Shown: one piece after another, positions 46,455 through 58,510 of the stretch
Position numbering within the stretch: the stretch's first letter is position 1
Layout: each line of letters starts with the position of its first letter
DNA from: Artocarpus heterophyllus
Lineage: Eukaryota > Streptophyta > Magnoliopsida > Rosales > Moraceae
Assembly (NCBI GenBank): GCA_025403435.1
Contig: CM046343.1
Location: 30,232,170 to 30,296,169 of the forward strand
Length of the DNA stretch: 64,000 nucleotides
Direction of reading: 5' to 3'
Program-made: the position numbers and the translations under genes
The notes under the pieces: generated by a model
What the model saw: the letters and a program-made list of their open reading frames with translations, nothing else
What the model was told of the DNA's origin: nothing
Databases searched by the model: none

Positions 46455-47552
46455 TGAAGTTTTAAAATAAGATTCAAGACCAGGGTCCAGGATTGGGATT
46501 CAAGACTGTGGTCGAGGTCAGGATTCAGGATAGCGGTTGGGGGCGGGATTGAAGACTAGTGTCGGGTCGAAGTGGGGATTCAAGCTCGGGTTCGACGTTA
46601 GCATTCGAGACCAGGTCGAGATTTGGGACCAAGACTGAGATTGAGATATGAGACTATAGTTGGGGTTGGGATTTGTGACTAGAGTCAGGGTCGAAATTGG
46701 GGTTGGGATTAGAGGTCGGTGTTGGGATTCATGATCAGGGTCGGAGTCGAGGTCGGGGTCAGGATCAAGATTAGGGATAGAGGTTAAGGTCAGGATTGGC
46801 TAGAATTTGAGGCAGGGATAAGGGTCAAGATTCAGGACCGAGATCAGGATCGGGATTAGGGACTAGGGTTGGGGTCGATATTTGAGACTGGTGTCGTGGT
46901 CGAGGTCAGGATTTGGGGCCAGGGTAGGGGTCGAGGTCGAGGTGGGAATTCTAGGTCAAGATTTAGAACCAGGGTTAGGGGTAGGATTTGGGTCAAGATG
47001 GGGATTAAGGACTAGGGTCAGTGTCAGGATTCAGGATCAGGATCAGAGTTAGGTCGGGATTCAAGGCCAAGATTTGGGATCAGGGTTAAGGTCAACGTTG
47101 AAGTCAGAATTCGAAACTGGGGTTGCGATCAGGATTCAGGGTCGGTGTCAGGATTCCTGATCAGGATTTGGACCAAGATCAAGATTCATGGCCGAGGTTG
47201 GAGTTAGGATTCAGGACCAAGGTCAGGGTCAGGGTCAGGGTCAGGGTCGGGATTCTGAATCGGGATAAAGATTGAGCTCGGGATTCAAGGCTAGGATTTA
47301 GGACAAGGGTCGAGGTCAGGATCGAAGTTGGAATTTAAGACTGGGGTAGCGGTCAGGATTCGGGGTTAGTGCCAGGATTCCAGCTTGAGATTCTGGACTA
47401 GGTTTGGTTTGGTGTCAGGATTCGAGGTTGGGGTTGAGATTCAAGTTCGGGATCAAAGTCAAGATTCGAGGTCATGGTAAGGGTCAGAATTCTAGACCAA
47501 GGTCAAAGGCAGGGTAAGGATTTGGCCAGGTTTGGGATAGGGGTCGGATTCC
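46455..47552. repeat. G-rich degenerate hexanucleotide array (left arm)
   Basis: The plus strand is built of variants of AGGGTC, GGGATT, CGGGTC and GAGGTC with roughly 6-base periodicity. The cleanest run is four successive AGGGTC units near 47223-47250. The strand is nearly free of C runs. Open frames in it are by-products of the repeat. Confidence 0.85.
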
Positions 47553-47568
47553 TTGGATCCCGACCCCG
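47539..47568. repeat. hairpin tip at the centre of the fold-back element
   Basis: GGGGTCGGATTCC and GGATCCCGACCCC are inverse copies separated by TT, marking the exact point where the G-rich array turns into the C-rich array. Confidence 0.8.
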
Positions 47569-48215
47569 ATCTAGACCACAGTCCCGAGTCGTGACCTCGA
47601 ATCCCAATCTTGACCTCTCTCTCGATCTTGATCCTAACCTTGACCCCTAATCCCATCCCCAACATCAGTCCCAAATCTTAACCTTGAGCCCGGTCCCAAA
47701 TCCCAACCCAAACCTCAACACTAGTCTCGAATAGCGACCTCAACCCCAACCCCGATCTCAAATCCTGACCCTAACATCAGTCCTGAATCTTGACCTCGAC
47801 CCTGGTCTTAAATCTTGTCCTTGACCTCGACCTAGTCCAGAATCCCAACAACTACTTCAGCCCAAAATCCCGACCCCGACTGTAGTCCTGAATCGTAAAT
47901 CCCAACCCGATCCTAAATCATGAATCTCGACCATAACATTGGTCTCGAATTTCAACCATGACGTTAAATCCTGACCTTGATCCCAAATCCTATCCCCATC
48001 TCTAGCTTCAAATCCCAACCCGAACCTCGACTCTGGTCCCAAATCCTGTCCCTGTCTTTGATCCTAGTCTCAAATCCCACCATGGTCTTGAATCCCATCC
48101 CCAATCCCTGACTTCAAAATCCTAACTTCGACCCTAAGTCCAATCTTGAGCCCTAAACCCGATCTCAGTCTCGAATCCAGACCCAATCCAAAACCTGAAT
48201 TTTGATCCCAAAACC
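47556..48215. repeat. C-rich degenerate hexanucleotide array (right arm)
   Basis: The plus strand is built of GACCCC, AATCCC, GACCTC and similar hexamers, the reverse complement of the left arm's repeat but about 430 bases shorter. Confidence 0.85.
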
Positions 48216-48661
48216 ATGAGCCAATTTATTATATTTAAAGTTTAAATACTAATACAATACAATACAATACGATGGTAAATAAACATTTTATAATGTAATC
48301 CAACATGTTAATACAGTGTAAAACCAAACAATGTATCATATAACACTAATACAATATTATACAATAAAATGCAATACAATACAATATAATACGGTGTGTC
48401 AAACATGCCCTAAGACACATATTCTTTTATTTTTGAGTAAGATCGGTTCAAATTTTCGAGTAAGATCGGTTCAAGATTGTAGTGTCTTATTTTTATCAAA
48501 TAGGAGTGACTCGTCTTGGTGTATAATACGCAACTAGTCTCTTCTGTAAGATTCTAAAATGTCGTTAAGATTGAACTTTCTTCCTACCAAAGAAAAGAAG
48601 CATATTTTGCAAAATCATTTGAGAGCTATCTATTTTGACGTGTAAACATTTATGTAGAAGC

Positions 48662-51600
48662 CTAGTCAACCACATCACTGCTAAAGAGTTTGAACTTGTG
48701 GGCATCAAGAACCAATTTCCGTACAGAAGAGAATGCACCCATTATTCCTACACCTGTGAACACAACGATGATGGAGATGTTGATCAAGTAGGTGAAGGAG
48801 GACCTTGGAGGCTTGTGAGTCTTGTTGTAGAGAAGCATTGGGAGGATGAAATCTAAAGGGATGAACCCAATAGCTCCTACCACACTAGTAATGTCTCCAA
48901 AGAACGGAAGCATTGCTGCAAAGAATCCGCAGAGTGCCATGTAAAGCGTTCGGAGAATTAGCCGAGGAATGAGGTTTCTTTTGGAAAACATCCCTTGTTT
49001 GGCGTCTGCTGATTTCTTCTCAATGATCTCATATGCAACTTGAGAATATACCTGCATTATATTGGAGAATTTTACCAAATGCAGAACAAACAAGATAAGA
49101 AACTTGAATTGATATACTAAGGGGGTTGTCGCAATTTTCTCTGAATTTCAAAATGTGTCATTTGCAATCCATTAACTTAGAAAGTGGAATGTGACAGAAG
49201 AAGCAAATTTAATGTTTAAATATGACACATATGGTAATATATTGTAACTGCAAATGTCACAAATTGAACTTCAGGGGCAAGTGAGATAACCTTCAAGTAT
49301 TTCAGCAGCGTAAGTGAAATAAACTATTAAACTAGGTTTGGCTGCTTGATAAAAAAAAAAGAAAAGCATTTCCTTCCTCACTCCTAACCTCGATTTCTAG
49401 ACTGGTTTGGCCTTTTTATTTATTTTCGAAGAGTTCATTTGTGAGGGACATTTACCAGGCCAATGGCAAAGAGTTGAAGGAGTACAAAGATAACAGCAAG
49501 TCCAAGAACCCACGTTGGAGCCAAAGCAGGTCCTTCGTCTGGCAGTAGGCTCTCGAGAATGTTTGAATTAGACTTGTTCCCAAAAGCCCAGTAACCAGAC
49601 ACGGCAGTTGAGTAGAAAGTGATGAAAATCACTGAGTAGCACATCAAAAGGCCTTTCACCATCTTCCCTGTAGCAGGAGGCGCCAGAGTAGCCTGTATTG
49701 GACGGCAGATTAAAATGAAGTAGCAAAACCATTGCTCGTTTGAGTTGTGTTCATTAATGTTTGAGATTCCAAATAGATCATTACAATGGTTTTACATCAA
49801 ATTCTCCCAAGGATTAATCTGTGTCTTTACTTGTATTTCAGGTAGTATCCCATTCCCGAAAATGGCGGCCAGTATTGAGATTGAACTGAAGCCACTGAAA
49901 GCCCTTGCTGACTTTGAAGATTCTAACGAATAGTCCCTTGGTGGGGCCTTTTTTGAAGTACCTGCAGACCAAAGGAGAAGGTAGCATAAATAACCAGAAA
50001 TAAAGAACCACGTATGACAAGTTTCTAAGAGTATGAAAACATTAGAAACCTCATTTCTTAACGTACAATCTAACATGTAGGACCAAATAAATCCCCCAAT
50101 CATATTATTCAACAACAGACAGCACAAAAATTTATTCGTTGCTTTCACAGGCAACTACTTGAAAATTCTGGAACCACTTTGAAGAAGCACAAATCGCTTC
50201 TGTGGCTCAGAATAACGCACGTTGAACCACAGAATAAAGTACAACAAAAGCCAACTCAGAAAACGTGCTCATACAACAGGCATTATTTCATAGAAAACAG
50301 TAGAGCCTATACCTGGTTTTATGGACTTGGGTTAACGAAGTCAAGAACTAAACTAAATTCCATAGAAAACATACAATTTCTAACAAACATGCAGATGGGC
50401 ATGATGCTTAAAGTATCAGAATTTATGCACAAGCAACCCCAATGCCTTGGCTGTAATTCCAAACAATTCTACAAACTTTCATACTTTCTGATTTGAGGCA
50501 TGACGCTCATCGCTTACTTCTAACTTTCGAACAATAGTACCTTATTAGATCTTGACCATTCAAAATATTTTAAAGTGATAGGACCGTTGTAGATAAACAA
50601 GGATAAACTACAATACAAAATTGGTAATTGTGTGAGTCTACTTTATCAGTGGGCCCAACATAACTTTTACTATGAGGTATCGCTAAGATGAGGTAAGACA
50701 GGCCATGGCCTTTTACTTAATAGTAAGAAGTGAGACTTAAGTATTGATAAATGATACATGTTGTTATGAAAATTTGAAGGTTTTAGTACCTGCTTTGATA
50801 CAAGCCCCAACCACAAGGAAGGAGTAGCCCAAGCTGAGAACAAGTGAGCCCAAGTTGACGTGTCTAAGGGAATGGAAGGTAGGAAGCTGAGACAGGACTA
50901 TCATTACCACTGTCACCATTGCTATGAACTCGTACAATTTCAGAGACCCATTTGGGGAGATCTCCTCATACATGATCTATACAGCCAGTAGATTAAAAAA
51001 AAAAAGTGGGAAAAAAAAGTTGCTTAGATAATTCCAGATTCCAACAGTGTCAGTGTTTTTCATAATAGTTAAATACCGTTTGTTATTATTTTGATAATTT
51101 TTAAAAATATTTTAACATATTTTTTGAGATAAAAATTTCAAAAACATTTTTAATACAATTTCTTAAAATTTTTTATTTTTTTAAACAAAATTATTTTTTT
51201 CTATTTTTAAAACATCACCAAACGCTGCTATATGTAGAAGAAGTCCACGAGTAACACGGTCCTAATGTTTTCTGTCTTCGATTATAAATGAAATTCTGAC
51301 TTATTCAGCCGCATACTTTTTTTGGGATTTCGGCAAATAGTGTCTTCTAGAAACAAGTGGCAAGCATAAGGCTAAAAATTCAGAACATTCAGAAATTTGT
51401 AAAAGTCTTGCGGCTCTTAATGGTCTTTGTTCGTTCAGAAGACTAATTTGTCAGTTACCACCTATTATTGGACCACCATTAACTTCAAGTCTCCTTCAAG
51501 CTGCGTGGCACTAATCCTTGCAATAAAATTAGCTAAAAAACAATAATAATAATAATAATAATATTGTGGGACCATAAACATGGTGAAAGTGGACAAAAAA

Positions 51601-53541
51601 TTAATGACAACTCCTAAAAAAATGCAGCATATAGTTAGTTATGGAGGAAATACTACTCAAGTAAACCTTAAAAAATACATAAAGAGAAACAAAACAAGAC
51701 AATAATAAGATCAATATAATCAAGTTATTAACAAAATAATAAGGTTTGGTCAAAAAATGAACTATATATTAAATTAGGATTTACAATTTTATGATTAATA
51801 AAGTCATAACTCTATAAGAATGAAAAGGATTTTTCTACCAAAAAGTTACACAATAAGCTGTACCTGAAGGCATTGTCCAGCGAGCAAAATTGATCCTATT
51901 CCAACCCCAGAATTTATGGCCGTCTGAATAAATATCACAAAGTAAAACATCCATCCTGAACCTGTTACAAAGACGTTACAAAAGCCACATATTTTACATC
52001 ACCTACTGAACTCATTTTTTTTTTTAAAAAAAAGATATTATGACATATTATTGGAACCAAGGTAGGATGAAAAAAAAAAGAAAATAATAAGAGTGAGTTT
52101 CATTCGTTCTTTTTCTAGTGTTTAATTAATTATTTGATGGTGTAATAAAAAACAATCTCATGCTCTTTTTAGTGTTCACTTACTTAAGAATAAAGATTTT
52201 ATTCAATGTAATTATTAAAATATCATTTTTACATAACTAATAGTTATTATATAATAACATTTGAATTTAAACATTTAAGTAAATACGATATTCAGTTCCT
52301 TTAATATGAAATCAATATTAAAAAAAAATTGAGGATTGGTGTTTCTTTATTTCCTATATTGTGTGAGGCCATAAAATTTTTATTATTAATTTTATAAGTA
52401 AACACACAACGTAAAAAAAAAAAAAATGAATCACTCTTATTTTCTTTGCCCATTTAATGGCCCTTATGAAATGAGTGTAAAGATGCAGTCTAAGATATTC
52501 TCTCGGAATGCATCTCACATAATATTGACAATCTAATGAATGTAATGATGCCCTATTGTAAAATCCTACCTTATTGGGCTAAATTTGAAATAAAACAATG
52601 CCTTCTTTTATAAAACTTAAAGTATGTGCTATGTTTCATGATGTTAAAGACCCTTTAAATTATCTTTCCACACTATAAGGTAGCAAATAAAGGAACAGGA
52701 AAAGTCCCACTACCAAAGTCATCATTTTGGTGCCCAATTTTTGCATATAGGTCAAAAAGAACACACGCACTTGAATATATCTGTTGTTGAGTTACTTTCA
52801 CTCACAAAAACCAGTCTAAAACGTACAGAAAATTTTTCGTTCTTCAATTTTCTCGGCAGCCAAACAAAAACAAACAAACAACTTAGCGGCAAAGCAATAC
52901 GTCACTTATGGTAACGGAGTTAAAGTTGACTTATAAATGTCACCATCAGGCCCTACACGTGTCAGAATCCTACCACGAAAATTCTACGGAGGCGTGACGA
53001 CGACGACGTTTTAACGTTTCATTTCGTCGTTGGAGACGGAGAGCAAACAAATTGGTGCATTAAAACAAATTTCTCTCTAGTACTACTTCTACTACTACTA
53101 TTATTATTATTATTATATTGATCGTCGTTCGTTACCTAGTACGTCGGAGGCGAGCTCGCGGAATCGGATGTGGCGGCGACCAGCTTTCTCACAGTGGTCA
53201 AGCACCTTAGACATGAGATTATACGCATAGAACGACACCAATCCCATGATCGTCAGGCACAGAAGTCCAAGCCCCCAACCAAGCCCCCTGAACGCGTACG
53301 GCAGGGTCAGGATAGTGGGCCCCACTATCGCCGTCGTCAGATGAAACCCGGCGTGCCACCATTGCCCTATCACCCCAAAACAAAAAAATTATTAACAGGA
53401 GATTTCTATGGCAGGACATGAAAAAATAAATGAAAAATAAAAAAATAGAATACCTTTGGATTCGAGGACGAAGGCTGCGCCGGCGTCGTTGTCGAGGAGG
53501 TTGTCCCGGGACGAGCCGGTTTTCGTAGGCTCCTCCGCCAT
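48662..53541 (-). CDS. Amino acid permease, probable GABA transporter (At5g41800-like)
   Basis: Proton-coupled plasma-membrane importer of the amino acid/auxin permease family. By remembered sequence it is closest to Arabidopsis 'probable GABA transporter 2'. Seven exons on the minus strand: 53541-53454, 53366-53136, 51961-51864, 50976-50790, 49961-49831, 49692-49456 and 49051-48662. All junctions keep phase, giving 453 residues, the family length. Hydrophobic segments follow the roughly eleven-helix pattern: [20 protein letters not shown] (helix 1 motif), [93 protein letters not shown] and [12 protein letters not shown]. The conserved C-terminus ends [11 protein letters not shown]. No lesions were found. 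The start is the ATG at 53541 ([14 protein letters not shown]). Confidence 0.94.
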
Positions 53542-56392
53542 GGGACAGAGAAGGGTGGTGGTGGATGGGCGCAGGTTAAGGAAGATGTGTTAGACGACAC
53601 CTTAGGGGCGCACGTTAGAGGAGGGGGGGATCAAATTAATGGTGGGAGGGTTTGTTGGTGATGAAACATGAAATTCTTTGGAAGCGACGGAGGTGAGCTG
53701 TTCTCTCTCTGCTGCCGCCTGAGGGATGCGGGTGGGAAAAGAATGAAATTCCCTTCACGTTCTTTTTCTCTGACTTTGTTTGTTTGTTCGTTTTTTTATT
53801 ATTATTATTTTATTTTAACGAGTTTTTCATTATGAGCTTTGCAGCATTGTGAGACTTCGAGGGATTGGGATAGAGGGACTTTATAGTTTATACTAGTATA
53901 TTTTATTTAACGTGATGACCAATTTACCCTTGGTCAACTCTTTTTTGATTTCCCTCTCAATTGCTGACCTTTTTTTTTTACTTATATATGTAATTTTTAC
54001 GTCAAACTCAATTTCTGTGCATATCAATTGGGAGGGTAAATTAGGTCGTGCACCATTTTTTTTACCGTTATTATTGTATTTTATTATTTATTTTTTCTTT
54101 TTTGATTTATATTTTTTTAACCAAAAATGTCAAAATATCATTAAATAATACTCATTTGACTAACTCTAACCGAAATACTTGTGATCAATTATGTATTTAT
54201 AATCTTTAGAAGTGGTATGTTTTAAATTTTTTTTTTGACAAATGGTAAGAGTTAAAAAACAATACTGTAGAAGTGTTATTTTTCAAATTGACAAGTGGGG
54301 TGGGGTTGGATGGGGTTAGGGCCTCCCAGGTTTAGATTTTGGGAGGGACAACCTTAGGGAGGGGCACACAGGATGCATTCTGTCAATATCTATATGCATT
54401 CCCTCAAAACAATGTGTCCTTTCGTTGAGTATTTTTATCCATAGTGTATACTTTCAAACTGCTATCTGGTCAAAATCTTCTCTTTTTTTTTTTTTTTTTT
54501 TTTTTGTAGAATTGATAGAGAATTTTTCAATATATTAGATTTGGTCAAAATCTTCTTTTTTTACAGATCAGATGGTAGAAAAATAGATATCTACCGGTTG
54601 ATTATTTTTTCAATATTTACCATAAAATTAAAATATTAACAATTTTTTAAGGTTAAAATGATAGCATGCATGTGAGTTACAGTCTTAAAGATAGAACCAT
54701 GCCATTAATACACATCCTTGTCTTGACTACTATGGCGTTTGTTGCGTGAGTTTAGAGTGGTTCAAATTAGCTAGCATAACTGAGATTAGTTCAAACCATA
54801 CAGACAACTAGTCAAAATTATCAAAATCTAAACTTTGGCCCCCTTTAATTCACACAGTTTGAACTATTTTCTATAGTAAAAACTATTTTCATTCTCATTT
54901 TTTTCATAAATCGTAATTTTTCAAATACCAATTCTCGTTTTAAAGTTGATTTGATGTTTTATTCTTGTTTTAAATCTTTATATTCCAAACGTTGTTCAAA
55001 ACTACATTCAAACTATAAAGTTCTAAACTATACTATTTTGAATCCATAATAAAGTCAATAGTTAGAATTGCCATTTCTAGTTTAAAAAAATTAAAACAAA
55101 ACGAAAAAAAAAAAAACAAAAACAAAAACTTGCTTTTTTTTTTTTTTTTTGGAATAAAAACGATAGTAGTTGGAGGAGCGGTTGTTTACGGTTTATAGTT
55201 TACAGAAACAAGTGGATAAACAAGTGGCCACGTTTATTTTGTTGAAAAAGGTAATTTCACCAACCATGAAAACGATGCCGTATGGGTCAGCTCATCATTA
55301 CGTCATTAACTTGAGATTTAAAGTTGCAAGGTATAGTCCAAGAGATAAAAGAAAAGAACCAGGAAAAACGTTCATACCAAGCCCAAATATAAAATTACAA
55401 GGGATAGCAAGGTGCAACTGTTGTGATTGTTTTCGGACAAATTGAGCGCATGCCATAGCTTTTTTTTTTTTTTTTTTCCTGGATTCATTACATATTATCT
55501 CAACAATAGTGTTTGTAACGACGTGTACTTTCGATAAAATAGTAACAAAAAAACTCTTTATGTTTGGATATTTAATTAAAGTTGGCATATAATTGACTTG
55601 TAGTACGTAATATATGGTTAATTTTGATATTAAAAGTTGATTTAATTTAAAAATTTTAATTATTTTGGGAAATAAATTGAAAAATCTTAAAAGTCTTCAA
55701 ATTAATAACATCTTTTTTTCTTTTCTTTTTTTTTACTTTTGTGTGACTTCATGGAAAAAGTGCTACTACAGTAATTTTATACTAGTTGAACAAACTCTTA
55801 TTCTTATCACATCTCGATTTTCCCTTTGTTTGTCCCCTCAGAAAATGACAGATTGTGCAATATCCTCTAATCATTTTGCTAGGATTGTTCACTATCTGAC
55901 ATTAGGATTGGCCAAGAAAAGCTTTGGAATAAAATCAGCATGGAGTATAATTTGACTGAAAGGATCAAATACAAGTCAAATCAAGTCACATCATATGGGA
56001 ATAACTTAGGACTCGTTTATTTCATGCTTCGAATCACGGTTTAAATCATTTTGCTATAGCATTTTCTCTCATAAAAATTTAAATCTTCATTCAAATACTC
56101 GAACCAAATGGGCTCTTAAATTTCAAGATCGGAATGTCTGCCAAAATTGCTTACATGGTGCAACCAAAAAATAGTTGGTGTGACGTAAATTTGCATTAAT
56201 TTTCTATTGTCATATTTATTTTAGAGGGTTTATTTCTCCATTTCTTTACGAGGTAATTTATGCAGCAAAGTTAGCCGAGGTTGATGCAAGGTAGGACGAG
56301 GAAACCAATAGGTTATGAATTAAGAGAAAATTGTGTTGCACTACTGGTATAGTTGAATTTTGTAAGGCTAGTACCCTTCAATGGTGATCAAT
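53542..56392. other. intergenic, AT-rich, upstream of the permease gene
   Basis: 53542-53880 is the permease promoter side. 54110-54290 matches one arm of the inverted-repeat element at 32375-32815. 54295-54380 is unusually G-rich non-coding sequence. T runs occur near 54485 and 55137. Short open frames, such as 55170-55445, show no family features. Confidence 0.45.
54110..54290. repeat. dispersed repeat, arm related to 32635-32815
   Basis: Shared ordered blocks are TTTGATTTATAT, CCAAAAA, CAAAATATC.TTAAATAA, AATACTTGTGATCAAT against AATACTTATGGTCAAT, ATGTATTT, TTTAAATTTT and AAAAAACAAT.CT.TAGAAG. No partner arm is visible nearby. Confidence 0.55.
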
Positions 56393-57378
56393 GATGGACG
56401 TTAAGGTGGGCAAACAAACCACGCCGCTTATTTTAAAAAAGTCACAAACCAAACCAATATATATTGGTTTGGAGATTTTCAAATCAAACCAAACCATTCA
56501 AGAAATCAAAACCGATTTAAACCGAACCGAATGTAATCGGTTTGGTTTGGTCTTTCTAATTAGTTTGAACTAATATTTATAATTAACAATAATTAAAACT
56601 AACACTTTAATATGATAACAATCCTCTATTTTTCAATTATAAATATTAATAATGCAAGAATTAAGTTTCCAATTTGTAACATAAATAAAACACCCAAAGC
56701 TTAGAATTATAGCATCCTACATGAAATTAAAATATTTAAATCCATCTTCTTGTGTTGAAGCGAAGACAACTTGTATGGATCACCATCAGTACCATCTCAA
56801 CTTCCATTTCATCAGTCGGTTGCGATGGTGCTATAGTCAGTTCATTATGTTAGAATATTTCTCATATATGTTTGTCCAATAATTTCCTTATATCAACAAT
56901 TCTTTCCTCATCATTGTCACACAACTTCTTAATACTAAAGTTGAGAAACCTCTCTTGTGGCCAGGATATAGCAAGAAGCAATGAACAAATTCTTGTTCAT
57001 TTTGTTAACACCTCCCCAATGCTTCTTAAACTTTTTTAACATCACACCAGCCATAGAAGACAAGTGTATGTTATTGTTATTTTTATAATAATGATTTTTG
57101 AATTTTGATTACGATTCTTTTTTTAAAAAAAATAATTAATTATATATTTTACAAATACGTATATTTTTAAAAAATTTATACAAATATGAATGGATTTGGT
57201 TTGACTTGGTTTAGGTTGGGTTTTTAGGGTAAAATTACAAATCAAATTAATTTAATCGATTTTTCAAACTTGAAACTAAACCAAACTAATTAGTAGTTAG
57301 TTTGGTTTGGTTTTTGGTTGAGTTCGGTTTAATCGATTTGATCGGTTTGATTGGTTTAATACCCACCCTTGATGGACG
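56393..57378. mobile_element. non-autonomous hAT-like DNA transposon
   Basis: The 8-base repeat GATGGACG flanks the element (56393-56400 and 57371-57378), the hAT duplication size. The ends are TTAAGGTGGGCA on the left and the inverse of AAGGGTGGGTA on the right. Subterminal regions are crowded with AAACCAAACC and GGTTTGGTTT motifs in both orientations, as expected for transposase binding sites. The 970-base interior has no long frame, so it depends on a transposase elsewhere. Confidence 0.8.
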
Positions 57379-58074
57379 TATTTCAGGGCTAAACATTTTT
57401 TTTATCATGAAGTCTAAAGTAAAATGAGAAAAGCTAGTCTTTCAAGAAGAACCTTTCACTACAATATGGTGATATACCAAACGTTAATCTTTCCTTTTTC
57501 ACTTGCAGTTCCATATTGGCAAAATGGCAATATATCATTCTCCCTATATGTTTTTAGTGAGATTTGCAAATGAAATGAAACATATCATAGAACATATACG
57601 ACACAAATTACATGAATTTCTAAATTATCAATGGAATTTAGACTTGTTAAGAACTTGGGCTTTCGTGTTAAAAGATCAACCTGTTGAATGAAGAGGTCTA
57701 ATATTCTTGTAAGTTAGTATTTATCATTGTATTTTTAGTGGCAGACATGAACTTTGTCAACCACTAGGATACTAGGAATTATAGAGACATTGACATTACC
57801 ATGTCTAGCACAAGAGACACTAGAAATTGGTGATGTTGGACTAGACATATATCACTCAAAGGCGTGCTCCACACTAACATTTCAAAACTTTTTTTTTTCT
57901 TCACATCCGAATCAATACAAGGAAGAAATTAATAAATTATCTAATTTTTCCACTATTTTTTTAAGTATGCTCTATACATATATAACATTTAATAAAAAAC
58001 GTGCTTTGGAATCAAGAGCAACGAACATTGATATCAAAAATTGAAAGACACCTATCAGAAGTTCATGTTAAGTA
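57379..58074. other. sequence upstream of the GDSL remnant
   Basis: AT-rich, with open frames of 60-96 codons at 57503-57691 and 57754-58044. These may be heavily decayed exons of the same lipase gene, but I cannot align them convincingly. Confidence 0.35.
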
Positions 58075-58510
58075 TTGGAGAGAAAGATGGAGTTGATCTC
58101 TAGCTCAATGTTTTACCTCTCCATTGGAATTAATGACGTCGTAAATTACTATATTCACTATGTTTTCGATGTTCAAAATCTCCATCTACCATGGACTTTC
58201 AACCAGTTTTTAGCTCTATACTCTATAGTGAGGCAAAAAATAAAGGTAATGTCATAATCTTAATGTTCATCTCTAGTATGTTTATTAGTCCATGTATAGT
58301 TAAATTTTTTTTTGTCACATTTGTTTAGATTTTCCAATTAGACCTTAAACTTTTTTTTTTAACAATTTGTTGCAGATCTTGTACAACTTAAATGTGAGAT
58401 AAATGGTTGTCATGGGGCTGCTACCTATAGGTTGTGCACCTCACTACCTGTGGGAGTACAAAAGAAGCAACTGCGAGTGCTTCGAAGAGATTAACAACAT
58501 ATAAATGGAT
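58075..58510 (+). pseudogene. GDSL esterase/lipase remnant
   Basis: One exon-like piece (58087-58245) encodes SSMFYLSIGINDVVNYYIHY and VQNLHLPWTFNQFLA, then a GTAATG donor after KIK. This matches the GDSL-lipase block III region (xGxND). After an intron with a T-rich acceptor (about 58375) comes ILYNLNVR, a stop, then VVMGLLPIGCAPHYLWEY, and a further stop after EEINNI. The N-terminal catalytic GDSL block and the C-terminal DxxH are not found. It is a degraded internal fragment of a secreted plant lipase gene. Confidence 0.75.

Larger units (their letters stand above)
46216..48410. mobile_element. 2.2-kb fold-back transposon, Harbinger-like ends, with hexanucleotide-satellite arms
   Basis: Terminal inverted repeats share GTTTGACAC(G/A)CCGTATTA about six bases in from each end. 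The outermost bases are AGGCAA on the left and, inverted, GGGCAT on the right: 21 of 24 match overall. Both ends abut TAA (46213-46215 and 48411-48413), a 3-bp TWA duplication as in PIF/Harbinger elements. Inside come AT-rich subterminal regions with AATACAA repeats (46216-46450; 48216-48410), then about 1.1 kb of G-rich degenerate hexamers (46455-47550) and about 0.65 kb of the complementary C-rich repeat (47556-48215). No transposase is present. Confidence 0.75.

Noticed and set aside
47492..48042. Minus-strand open frames in the satellite arms (Gly/Arg/Asp-rich)
   Set aside because: They are translations of a hexanucleotide repeat, whose period keeps frames open; there is no start context or family match.
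55170..55445. 91-codon plus-strand frame
   Set aside because: No domain, no splice context and no neighbouring exon; ordinary intergenic composition.
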